Shown one piece after another: positions 10,100 to 19,687 of a DNA stretch of 64,000 nucleotides. The notes beneath the pieces are model-generated. The model saw only the letters and a list, made by a program, of their open reading frames with translations, was not told the origin of the DNA and searched no databases. The DNA comes from Kappaphycus alvarezii (lineage: Eukaryota; Rhodophyta; Florideophyceae; Gigartinales; Solieriaceae). The position numbers were made by a program, and so were the translations under genes. How positions within the stretch are numbered: position 1 is the stretch's first letter; every line of letters starts with the position of its first letter. The stretch spans positions 157,895 through 221,894 of the forward strand of contig NADL03000557.1 in the NCBI GenBank assembly GCA_002205965.3, read 5' to 3'.

Positions 10100-10686
10100 G
10101 TGGGCGATATCTAATGGCGGTTTCCCTGGCTCTTGCTCCATCCTGGGCTCTTCTTCTCCGAACGTCTTCCTTGTATGCGACGCCGAACGTGACCTGCTCT
10201 CCTTAGAGCCAGCCTACTCCGCCTTTCACGCCTTGGCAAAGACCTCTGACAACTTCGATCCTCCTACCCTGGATTTCTCCGCAATCCTCGACCTCCCTAC
10301 AGACCTTCCGCCCCCCAACTTCTCTCCGGTTTCCCTGGCCTTCGCTCCGAAATCGCTCGCCTGGAATCCTCCTCCTGCCAGTGGTACCCCGCACCTGCCT
10401 TCGCTCACACTCTTCGCGGAATGGAATCGATGGTTTACAATACTCTTTGTCAAGACGCCTCCTGTGCCACTTCTCATCCCCCCCTTCCTCCCCCCGTCCC
10501 CGGTCGCCTCGACTAAGCGCCGACGTGTCCCCCCACTCCGATTTATGCTGACGGCTTTACACTAGTGACGCGGGCTCGGGCTTCATCTCCAGACGCCTCT
10601 ACCGTACCTTCGCCCCACCCGCGGGCGCCGGATACTCCGTACTTGAACACGTTCCGATTCCGGAGTCTATGGACGATGACCAGTAG
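10100..10686 (+). pseudogene. LINE L3 ORF1 fragment, 5' truncated
   Basis: This ORF1 copy starts abruptly at GCGATATCTAATGG, the same sequence as L5 near 59637, so L3 is 5' truncated. It has GGFPGSCSIL, VCDAERDLLSLEPAYSAF and KTSDNFDPPTLDF, then slips frame near 10330. The final residues VLEHVPIPESMDDDQ end at TAG 10684-10686. It overlaps the ORF2 start in the same ATGACCAGTAG string as L1. Confidence 0.7.
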
Positions 10687-12125
10687 GCCTCGCGTGGAAC
10701 CTTCATACCGGCCGACCGCCAGTTACCACTCCGAATCTTGTCCCTCTCTCCTCTCCATCTTTCAACTTCCGATCCCGTCCATCTCCTACTTACCCAATTC
10801 TCTGCGTTCCGATTTCCACAATCTCTTTTATTGCCTTCTGCATGCCTGCAACCACGCACACTCCCCTGCATATCGCGTGGAATGCCTCACCCGTCTCTTC
10901 GCAGTTGGTAAGCTGGTCCTTCGGAAAAACGGCAGCGCGAACCCAGTAATCGCAACCGCGCCTCCGTCCACCGGCTTCTCCGATCCCGCATCTCCGTGGC
11001 CCTGGAAGGACGCTGGCAAACGCTCTACTCAGATGCACTGGACGCCTTCGGTTCCCCATTGCCATCCACTTCCTATTCCCACCCCTCTCCCACCACCAGC
11101 TGCCGCCGCTTTCTCAAGCAGGGGGCCCTCACTAAGGCTGTCGCCACCCTCTGCTCTACCACCTCACCGGCACCGGCTACTCTCCATAAAAAAATCCCTC
11201 CTTGCTTCCCTGCATCCCTCTCCAAGTGTCCCGGTTACCCCAACTCCGCGCCACTTGCTGCCCCCCGCCTTTGTCTTTACGGAGGCCGAGGTTCGTCGTC
11301 AGGTCGCCTTCCTACCACACCACAGCTCTCCGGGCCCTGACGGCCTCCGCCCATCCGTCTTCAAATCCCTCTCCAATGCACCAGGCGGTGATACCGCAGA
11401 TCGCTCCGCCCTGTCTCAGCTCACAATCTTTGTGAACTCTGCCGTGGACGGCCGAATCCCAACTGAGCTCCGTCATCTCTTCGCCGGGGCTACCCTACTC
11501 GGCATCCCAAAGGCCCGCGGCGACAGTCTCCGCCCCATCGCCATGGGTACGGTTCTTCGACGCTTCATCTGCCGCCTCGTCGTTCGGCGCTTGTCTACAC
11601 AACCCACCGTCGTCTCTTATTTCCTTCCTCACCAGCTCGCCGTCGGAGTCCACCACGGAACAGAAGCCATCATTCATGTGACACGGGTTCTCTCCACCCG
11701 CCCTGACAGCGCCAACTTCGCTCTCCTTCAAATTGACGCGTCAAAAGCGTTCTACAAAATCGAGCGCCACAACATTCTGCTCGAGGCGGCCAACCATATC
11801 CCCGACCTCGCCCGGTTTGTGCACTACTTGTATGGAGGTGATTCCACGCTCATTTTCGGTTCACACATCCTGCACAGTCGCACAGGCACCCACCAGGGAG
11901 ATCCGCTCGGGAGCATCATGTTCACCCCTGGCAGCCATCCATTGGTCACCCAGCTCTCATCACGCTTTCCCGCCATACGCCTAAGCGCTTGGTTCGCCGA
12001 CGACGGTACCGTCATCGTCCCTGTCAACCTCGCTTCTGAGGTTCTTCGGTTCATCTCAGACAGTGGAAAGCCACTCGGGTTCTGTCGGAACGAGAAAGGT
12101 CCTCTTCGCATCTTGAAATCTTCAT
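10676..12125 (+). pseudogene. LINE L3 ORF2: reverse transcriptase, 3' truncated
   Basis: From ATG 10676 the frame stays open through the whole RT palm: SSPGPDGLRPSVF near 11325, SLRPIAMGTVLRRFI near 11525, LLQIDASKAFYKI near 11725, GTHQGDPLGSIMF near 11885 and FADD at 11993-12004 (Phe in place of Tyr), then KPLGFCRNEKG near 12070. Homology stops near 12125, where AT-rich LTR-type sequence of element A begins, so the thumb and C-terminal domain are missing. The open frame from ORF2 start through the palm contrasts with L1 and L2 and may indicate a younger insertion. Confidence 0.75.
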
Positions 12126-12406
12126 TTACCAATCGTCCTACCTTTGTCTTCCCAAAAAATTCTGAATATATTTTTTCCTTTATGAATCCAAATTCACTAT
12201 ACAACGCCATTTTCTATTTTATGTTTGAATATTTGGTCCTCCCCCTTCAAAGAGACGCCTTTCAATTCGTGGTCACTTCGCCTCCCAAATTCAGTTCCGA
12301 TATTTTATCACGCAGATTTTTATGATGCCCCGAATTATGCAAATCCAAGGCCGCAGTATCGCCTTTTTTTTGACAAAGACCATGATGATTACCAAAGACA
12401 TGCCCC

Positions 12407-12414
12407 TATTTAAA
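12407..12414 (+). promoter_or_regulatory. TATA-like box upstream of the LTR ORF (TATTTAAA)
   Basis: CCTATTTAAA lies about 108 bp upstream of the ORF start at 12522. The same string sits 110 bp upstream of the solo-LTR ORF (44655-44662) and about 100 bp upstream of the D LTR ORF (60166-60173). Conserved spacing in three LTRs supports a dedicated promoter for the ORF, but no transcript evidence is available. Confidence 0.45.
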
Positions 12415-12521
12415 GTGCTATAGCATTGTCGCTGAAGCATCACTCCTACCACCAACAATTTGATAGGATGATTACCCTTTCTGTCAACATCCGCAACCAA
12501 GCTCACCCCTTTTCCAGAAAT

Positions 12522-12869
12522 ATGACGTCAAATCGCCCCTCTGTCCCTATCTCCAAAAACCGCCCTTCCCGTCCCATCAATGGCCTCCGTCTCGCCGCCT
12601 ATGGGCCAACCGGTGCCGACGACTACATCCGGCGGCAAACTAAGAAGAAAATCATCGAGTTCGTTCGCCGCCTCTTCATAGAAGAAGAGGCGAGGGAGGT
12701 AAATAAGGATGAGACTGAGAAAGTTGAGAAGGAGAGCGGGGATTCCTTCGAGGAATGTTTAGCCCCTGAGCTAGTGTACGAGACTCAGGAGAAGGAAGAG
12801 CAGGAAGAGCAGGAAGAGCAGGAAGAGCAGGAAGAGCAGGAAGAGCAGGAAAAGGAGAAAAAGGAGGAA

Positions 12870-12901
<32 letters not shown>

Positions 12902-13160
12902 TGATGAGGACGAGGACGAGGACGTGGTGGATGAGGGAACAGAGGGCATGGAAAGTGTTGGACTGGTGGGGCCTGGACTGGAGAGTATGGAACAAGTGGT
13001 GACGACGCTGGAACCGGATGGAGATATCTTTAGTAGTTTAGATATCTCCCAGGAGGGAATAGAGAGCTATGAGCCGTTCGCAGATATTTGTGGGGACTGC
13101 TTGGACAGCATGGATATTTTAGAGGAGTTGTTTGGATCTGATTTAGAGAATGGGAAATAA
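12522..13160 (+). CDS. LTR-encoded acidic protein, uncharacterised
   Basis: A 212-residue protein encoded wholly inside the LTR. The N-terminal ~60 residues are basic (NRPSVPISKNRPSRPIN, then YIRRQTKKKIIEFVRRLF). The middle is an E/Q and E/D tract built on a 9-bp repeat (12793-12852), and the last ~45 residues are acidic with hydrophobics (FADICGDCLDSMDILEELFG). Relatives are the solo LTR ORF (44772-45404, one nonsense codon), D (60273-60787), B (36138-36790, minus) and a remnant in A's 3' LTR. The acidic-hydrophobic C-terminus resembles a transcription activation domain; regulation of the element's own LTR is a hypothesis. No known family recognised. The start is the ATG shared in position with the other copies. 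Confidence 0.65.
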
Positions 13161-13288
13161 GAGGACCTCATTGATTGTTAGTTTCTTAGGTATCTTTTGT
13201 TTAGAGTATATCATCCACACAAACTGTTTGTATGCATTTCCTGGTACCTTCTGTAGTTTTGTTCGGACTTTAGGGATAGCCAAAAGTC

Positions 13289-13296
13289 TATATAAG
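13289..13296 (+). promoter_or_regulatory. second TATA box, likely promoter of the genomic RNA (TATATAAG)
   Basis: AGTCTATATAAGCTGAG is conserved at 13289, at 20184 in the 3' LTR and at 60890 in D. It is altered in the solo LTR (TATGCAAG near 45531). It lies downstream of the LTR ORF and about 310 bp from the LTR end, where a U3/R promoter of the element is expected. Confidence 0.6.
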
Positions 13297-13604
13297 CTGA
13301 GTAAACTGCTTCCTCATGGAGAGGTCAAGCAAGTTGGCGGACAACTTCAAGCCAAGTTCTGAGTAGTAGGGAGTTGAGAGTCCACTTCAGACCCAAGAAA
13401 CCCTTTTCCTACGCTGTTCACAGAGCATCAGTGGTAGACCCTGCCCCTTTCATAATTGCTTGTAGACCTCTCAACTCTCTTCCATATAAACTCCTTTTTA
13501 TTCGTTCAACTATACCACGGCAGCACTTTTGTCGCTTGCAACACCTCCTTCTTGGGGTAGTTGGTTCTGAATATCTCTTCTCCCGACGATTTGCCCCTAT
13601 CATT

Positions 13605-13622
13605 TGGTACTCTTGTGGAGGG
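13605..13622 (+). other. element A primer binding site
   Basis: TGGTACTCTTGTGGAGGG starts 2 bases after the LTR end and is identical in D (61199-61216). It begins with TGG, complementary to the CCA end of a tRNA. The tRNA species was not identified. Confidence 0.6.
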
Positions 13623-13691
13623 GGTTGCACCCGAGGTATTCGAGTTCAGCAGTATTAGGGAACCATTCGAGGGGATTTCTTTTCTGTAATC

Positions 13692-14557
13692 ATGGATCTC
13701 AACGCTGCTCGTATAACGTTCACAGGGGGCAAGAATGAAGACATTGAGGAGTTTCTCTATACATATGTCAACGTTGTGATGCGTGAGAAGAGCGATGAAG
13801 AGAAGTCCGAAAGTATCTTCGCCTATCTTCATGGTGACGCAAAGCACAAATATAAGGCCAAGTTTATCAACGGGTGGTCTCTGAACGGGGATGGGCGTAA
13901 CTTCGGTGAGGTATGTGAGTGGCTTGTGAAAGAATATGCCAAGAAGGTAGAACCAGATGAGATGATTCGTACCGCCATAGAGGCCCGGCTTAACTTCGAC
14001 GATTTGTTAAGCTCATTGGTATACTTGTGTGATCTTTATGAAAAGGCTGGGTTCAACGCCCAAGCCAAGTACGGAATGCTGCGTAAGGCGGCGATGGGGG
14101 ATAAGCGGCTCTCCGATTTCCTCCTCATCAAGGGCCCTCACACTTTTAATGAACTGAAGAGTACCATAGTAAATTTGTCAAAAATTCGGAGACGTTTCAG
14201 TCACCAAGTGAAATACCGAGGGAAACCCGTACATCTATGCCGATCGTACATCCTGAAAAGAATTATCAGAGGCCAGCTACTAGCGCAGCAGCATTGGAAT
14301 CAGTCAGGAGCGATGTCAAAAACTTGGAAGAACGGCAGGAAACCAGATTCGATAATCGACTTGACATGATAACCTCGCAGTTGGAGAGCCTTACTCTTAC
14401 AATTAAGAAGAATCAGTCTGGGGCCCCTAAGGCCGCTAAAATCTGCTCCTACAGCCACAAACCTAGACATTTTGCAAATAGGTGTCCTGATAATCCACAC
14501 AGAAACACTCGTTGTGGAAAGTGCGGTCGATTTGGGGATCATGAAAGTAACTTCTAG
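13692..14557 (+). pseudogene. element A gag (capsid and nucleocapsid)
   Basis: This is the structural protein that packages element RNA. The start MDLNAARITFTGG follows the primer site by about 70 bp. The capsid-like helical region runs to about 14200, where a missing A in an A run changes frame; D keeps that A. The second frame (14237-14557) carries two zinc knuckles. The first has lost a Cys (CSYSHKPRHFANRC, where D has CSYCHKPGHFANRC); the second, CGKCGRFGDHESNF, has lost its last Cys. The degraded knuckles make this copy unlikely to package RNA. Confidence 0.75.
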
Positions 14558-17308
14558 TCTAAAGACATCAGAAGAGCAAATTTATCCGACGCGAGAAGCG
14601 AGTCAGGACCAAATGTGAACATTTTACAAAACAGGAAGGATAAAGGGTTGACGGGTGCCGGTAACGTATCCATCGCTGGAGAAATCAGTCAAGTCAATGT
14701 GACAAAAAGGGACGGGGAAGGGAACATTTTATCGAAAAAACCCAGGCTAGATTATGGAATGCTAGAGCATATCCCAGCACCTGTACCTCCTCGAACCAAG
14801 AGGTCTGATCAAGTTGTTCCAGGAGTGGAAAACACTCCGGCCAAGAAGACGAAAAAGAGTAAGAAATTTAAGAATGTCCCGAAGGACGTACTAGAATATG
14901 TGAAAAGTACAATTTGGTGACTGAACTTGCATCAGCCCCAACTGGGATAACGTTTGGTCAACTGTTCAGGGGCGACGCAGAGGACCGAGAAAAGAACTCA
15001 AAAAAATTATCAGGTCTAATAATTCCGCTAGGGGTAAGAAACTGTTTCTTCAATCGGCCTCGACAGCACCAAGACGTCTTAAGCTGGTACCAGTCAAAGT
15101 ATTGGGAATGAAAACTCAAGCTCTGTTTGATTCGGGCGCTGTTCTAAACCTCATTTCAGAAACTTTGGTGACAGATCTAGGTCTTGAAATTATTCCAACT
15201 ACTCGAAGAATAACTGTGGCGGATGGAACCGTATCTAAATGCATGGGCACTGTTGACAAGGTTTCCGTGTTCTTTGGGGACTCTAAAGTTGATGTAGACT
15301 TTCTTGTCATGCCTGATCTCCCTTTCGATGCAATCATTGGCTGCCCTACAATGGAAAGGCTAGGGACATGCATTGACTTGGGCAACCAAATTGTTTCAGT
15401 TAATGTTGACGGCAGAACCGTGAAGATGCCCCTTTATTTCGACAAAAGCACACATCCGGTAGGTTTGAAAGAAACGGACAGTGAAGATTTCACTTCTAGC
15501 TATGACAGCGAATATTCCGAACCAACTAACACTTTCGGAAGCGGAGACGGGTACGCTCGGGGGCTAATGAACATTGCATGGGACGATTATGATTCTGGGT
15601 TTGAAACAGATGAAGACTGGAATTCTAGGGTAGGTGTGTCACCTGAATGTGTTTCTTTTTGCGATAATATCGAATCAAAGGACGGAATTCGGAGCATGAA
15701 AGAAGATTACAATTGCAAGGAAAACAGGAATATATCGAATTCCATATATGAAGATGTGAGCACGCCGGAAGAGGTCCTTCAAAATTTGGAGGGAGAGGCT
15801 CGAGAAGAAGACCAGCGCCAAATGGCAGAAATTAAAGAAAAAGTACAGCACCTTCCAGCCCCCGCCTCAATGAAAATATCCGACATTTTAACATCTTCCG
15901 AAGTAATTTCATGCAGCGCTTCCGATCTAAGACAAGCAAATGTACCGGTCACCAATTCATTTGAACTTACCGATACTCAACCAATTTACCACAGGTCTAG
16001 ACGTCAACCGCCAAAATATGACCAATTTATCTCAGAGAATGTTACAAGTATGCTGTAAAATGATATTATTCGGCCATTTTCATGCCTGTGGTCATTTACA
16101 GTTGTGGTAGCACCAAAGAAAGATGGAAAACTTCGCTTTTGCGCCGATTACCGAAAACTGACCCATAGAATGATACCCGATGGATTTCCGATACCAAACA
16201 TGGAAGAAATCCTCGAGGACTTGAAGGACGGGAGATACTTCACCTCAATTAATCTTTAAACTGGTTATTGGCAGATTCCATTGGATGAAAAATGTAAGGA
16301 AAAAACAACTTTTACCAGCAAAGCCGGTACATTCAGGTTCGAAGTGATGCCTTTTGGTCTCATGAATGCACCAGCTACGTTCCAAAGAATGATGAACGAG
16401 GTTTTGAAAGGACTTCCATTTGCAAGATTTTATATCGATGATGTGGTAATATTCTCAAAAACCTTAGATCAGCACATCTCGCATGTCAAGACAGTAGTGG
16501 AGAGGATAGCGGCATACAGCCTGAAAATTAAGTTGAGCAAATGCTTCTTTGCGAAAACGTCTATCCAATTACTCGGTCATATCGTCGATCAAGAGGGAAT
16601 TAAAGTGGATCCAGAGAAAACGAAAAAAAATCAAGTTGGCACCAAGGCCCGCTTCAAAGACGGAGGTTCGAAGCTTCCTAGGACTGGCCTCATATTACAG
16701 AAGATTTATCAAAGATTTCGCCAAGACCGCAGCACCGTTACATGTCAGCACTACGAAGAACGGAAAATTTTACTGGAACAAGGAAATGCAGACTGCATTT
16801 GAGGAGCTTAAAGATAAGCTATGTGTCCCCCCAGTCCTCATGTACCCAAATTTCAAGAGACCATTTGTTGTGGAAATAGATGCATCAGAAAGGTCTTTGG
16901 GTGCCGTTTTGTCCCAAAAAAGATGAAAACGGAAAACTACTCCCTGTTCAATTCGCAAGTCGCACTCTGAATGATGCGGGAAAGAGATACTCAGTCTGCG
17001 AGAAAGAAGCGCTAGCTGTCGTCTTCGCACTGAAAAAGTTTCGTGTTTACCTTTTATCACTCGAGAAATTTGTCTTGATAACTGATAACCAGACACTTAA
17101 GACAGCATTCCAAAAGAAAGATGTACATCACCGCTTGGCCCGATGGCTCGACATTTTCGCAGAATATCGGTTTGAAATTGTGTATAGGCCCGGACGCAAT
17201 AATCAGCCTGCCGATTACCTATCCCGCTTGAGGGATCCACTGATTCCAAATGAAAAAAGCTTCCGAGGACATCGTCGGAGTTGCCGAGGTGCAAGTGCCG
17301 ATCGATAA
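14558..17308 (+). pseudogene. element A pol: protease, reverse transcriptase, RNase H
   Basis: The aspartic protease active site LFDSGAVLN lies near 15120 with the IIGCP flap-side segment near 15335. An acidic linker runs to TAA 16056-16058, after which the same frame continues into RT: KDGKLRFCADYRKL near 16120, then INL-stop-TG at 16250, where D has IDLYTG, so the first catalytic Asp is Asn here. MPFGLMNAPATFQ lies near 16348 and YIDD at 16431-16442. Frame breaks fall in A runs at about 16625 and 16917. RNase H follows with EIDASERSLGAVL near 16876, EKEALAVVFALKKF near 17003 and DNQTLK near 17086. Confidence 0.8.
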
Positions 17309-18290
17309 CGAGCACGAAGCTTATATTCACGGACTTACTAAATTCCTTGATGGACTAGAAATGAGAAAGGTTGATCTCGAACACAGAAATTGGGTGCGCA
17401 GGAACCAAAAGGCTTTTACATTGTGGAATGGGAAACTCTTCCGACACACTAAAGCAGGTCCTCGTCTAGTGGCCCCTTTGAAAGAAAGAATCAAGATCTT
17501 GAGGACTTTTCATGATGAGTTAGGGCATTGGGATCTCGAAACAACCAAAACATTCATTATGGAGAGAATCTGGTGGCCCAGTATCCATAAGGACGTCTAT
17601 AATTTCGTGAAAAGCTCCGATAACTGTCAAAATTTCACTCCGATACGAAAGTATAAGACAACTCTAAGTTTTCCAGTTTCCAGTCTCTTTGAAAACTTCT
17701 CAATTGACTTTGCCGGCCCATTCAAGGAAACCTTTTCTGGAAACAAATATCTCCTTATAGGGGTGGAACATCTTACTGGATGGCCAAAAGCAGTTGCAGT
17801 TGAGGAGGCCAATGCTGAGGTGGTCCTGAGATTCATCGAAAAAGAAACAATTGAACCGTTTGGTCTTCCAAAAAGGATCATATCGGATATCGCCCTTTGT
17901 TTTACTGCAACTTCACTGCTTCGTTTCTTGGAAGAGAAAGGGATTCAGCTGAAGAAAGTTCTCGCATACGCTCCTATGTCAAACGGTAAAGCGGAGAGGA
18001 TGGTTGGAACCATCAAACGAGCAATATCGAAAACCATGTCGGAGAATGAAATCCAGTGGGAAGATGCCTTACCAAAAGTGTTATACGGCTATCGTCGAAG
18101 AAGAGGAAGAAGTGGACGGTCACCGTTTGAGCTAATGTACGGAAGGGCTCCTAGAATGTTACAGAGAGATATGGAAACAAATATTATCGATGAAGAGAGT
18201 AGGGAAGTTGAACTACTGGCCACCAAAGGCTGGAGATCACACCGCGCGCTAACACAGACAAGAAATAAAGATGCAGATCCTGCAGTCTGA
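17250..18290 (+). pseudogene. element A integrase
   Basis: The DDE integrase inserts element DNA into the genome. The zinc-binding part has HDELGHWD near 17510 and DNCQNF near 17625, with one expected Cys changed to Ser. The core has SIDFAGPF near 17700, IISDIALCF near 17877 and SNGKAERMVG near 17980, giving Asp, Asp and Glu. YGRAPRML near 18140 precedes the C-terminal part. TGA at 18288-18290 interrupts the frame, but the same frame continues with VGSKVLVVHGK and KWPAFQTKY. That continuation matches the integrase tail of element C, so the nonsense codon probably replaced Arg. A frame break in the A run at 17251 precedes this segment. Confidence 0.8.
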
Positions 18291-19169
18291 ACCTTTTTAG
18301 TTGGCTCTAAAGTACTTGTAGTACATGGAAAAGCAATGCAGCAGGCTGTGAAGTGGCCGGCCTTCCAAACCAAGTACTCGAATCCTTGCATCGTCACGGA
18401 GGAAAGACACCCGCATTATAAGCTCTGTTCGAGCTCAGGGAAGAGATCAAGGAGGGCCACCTATGCACGTCGTCTGGTCCCTTACCATCAGAGGCCTGAA
18501 GAATTCCTTCTCACACAGGACTATGCGCAACCACGGGGCATACTCATCTTTAACTATAGAATGATTCCTATGGGAGGGAAAAGGGCCTGGGAATGGATCA
18601 TCTCGATTACGCGGGACTACTACGAACTCCACGTAATCATCCATTTCTATATTAATATATGCCTATGTTTTCGTACATTGAACGGACCATTGCTACCTCA
18701 AGATTTCCGACTATTAATAAGAGTCCTATTTTCATTCCAAAACAGAAGGTTCACGGAAGCAGGTCCAGAGTTTGTGGAAGTAATATATCATTACTCTATA
18801 GGAAGGTATGGAATGGTAGCTATCGGAGACTTTTCGCAAACGTATCTGAACGTTGTCCGTCCGATTTATGTATTTCTCAAGAACAACCAAGATGTGCGAC
18901 TGAGAGGTTACAGCTTACCCCCTGATATGGAATATCGACTGGTCCCATATCCCTTATGGGAACCTTATGTTTCCCCGCCACAAACTGGGAACATTGAGGG
19001 TGGCGAAGATCCTCCCGAAGCAGTGATGATGACCCGAGGAGGACCTTCGGGAGACAACAACCCGCCCAGAAGAGGTTCTATTCGTCCCCAAGAGGACCTC
19101 GTGCAGGTCCCAGTACGTCAGGAACCGGTCGGGGCCATTCATCGCGAAAGCCCGCCACAACTTCTCTAG
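18291..19169 (+). pseudogene. integrase tail fused to accessory domain 1 of element A
   Basis: After the TGA the frame stays open for about 290 codons. Its first ~80 residues are the integrase C-terminal domain (YARRLVPYHQRPEEF). Then, without a stop, comes a domain of about 130 residues with INICLCFRTLNGPLL near 18653, FVEVIYHYSIGRYGM near 18770, FSQTYLNVVRPIY near 18832 and YRLVPYPLWEPYV near 18930, followed by a Gly/Pro-rich tail. The domain is homologous to accessory domain 2 just downstream and to both copies in element B. No known family was recognised, and it lacks nuclease, chromodomain or envelope signatures. The in-frame fusion suggests it is made as part of the pol polyprotein. Confidence 0.65.
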
Positions 19170-19204
19170 CCCTCCTTCACAACCATGCACAGCATACAGT
19201 TGGA

Positions 19205-19651
19205 AGAAGAAGATTATCTTTTTGGTTGCGCAATATCTCTGAGGACGCGAACGATGCACAGGTCATTTCTTATTTCATGATAAGCATCTGTTTATGTTTT
19301 CGGGCGCTAAATGGACCGCACTTATCTTACGAAGATTCATTCTTGATGATGCCTGTCTTATTTTCTTATCGGCATCCATTCCTCCGGCATCTTCCAGAAG
19401 AGTTTGCATATCATATACATATTTTCACTCTTGGAAGATTCGGAAGAGTCACGGAGGAAGAATGTATTCAACCCCACCTCGATGTTATCAAAACAATATA
19501 TGAGGCTATGCTACAAAGTGAGGTACCGGTAATGCAAACTTACTTTTTGGAGCAGCATATTGGTAATCAGTTGCATCCGTACCCGTTTGAAAGACCTTAC
19601 ATTTTATCAATAAGACAGCGTACACAAATGGAAACAGAAGAAGAACTATGA
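19205..19651 (+). CDS. accessory domain 2 of element A, uncharacterised
   Basis: An open frame of about 145 codons beginning around FWLRNISEDANDAQ, without a clear in-frame ATG at its 5' end; a TTG lies at 19226. Conserved parts are ISICLCFRALNGPHL near 19280, YEDSFLMMPVLFSY near 19327, FTLGRFGRV near 19427, LDVIKTIYEAM near 19480 and LHPYPFERPYILS near 19573. It is homologous to domain 1 (ICLCFR-LNGP, GR-G, PYP) and, more closely, to the B copy at 37303-37740. It ends 36 bp before the 3' LTR. The function is unknown. It may be expressed by frameshifting from the upstream frame or from a spliced RNA. Confidence 0.6.
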   Translation, partial: RRRLSFWLRNISEDANDAQVISYFMISICLCFRALNGPHLSYEDSFLMMPVLFSYRHPFLRHLPEEFAYHIHIFTLGRFGRVTEEECIQPHLDVIKTIYEAMLQSEVPVMQTYFLEQHIGNQLHPYPFERPYILSIRQRTQMETEEEL

Positions 19652-19654
19652 TCA

Positions 19655-19687
19655 CGAGCCGGGACGTTCGTCTTGAGCGAGATGGCG
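19655..19687 (+). other. element A polypurine-type tract before the 3' LTR
   Basis: The string ending GAGCGAGATGGCG immediately precedes TGATATTATG, taken as the LTR start. B has GAGCGAGGGGGCAG at the equivalent place (about 37269-37282, minus strand), after which the two LTRs diverge. This is the expected site of plus-strand priming; A's purine run is imperfect. Confidence 0.45.

Larger units (their letters stand above)
12126..13602 (+). repeat. element A 5' LTR (long, ORF-bearing)
   Basis: The right edge is fixed by the ...CCCCTATCA end shared with the solo LTR (ends 45847) and the 3' LTR (ends 20497), followed by TT and the primer site. The left edge is estimated from the length of the solo LTR (1536 bp) and the end of LINE L3 homology. 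The LTR contains a TATA-type box at 12407, an ORF at 12522-13160 and a second TATA box at 13289. It groups with the solo LTR rather than with its own 3' LTR in the segment upstream of 13270. Confidence 0.65.

Noticed and set aside
12771-12995. Minus-strand Leu-rich frame opposite the acidic tract
   Set aside because: It is the complement of the GAG/GAA repeat in the LTR ORF and has no independent support.
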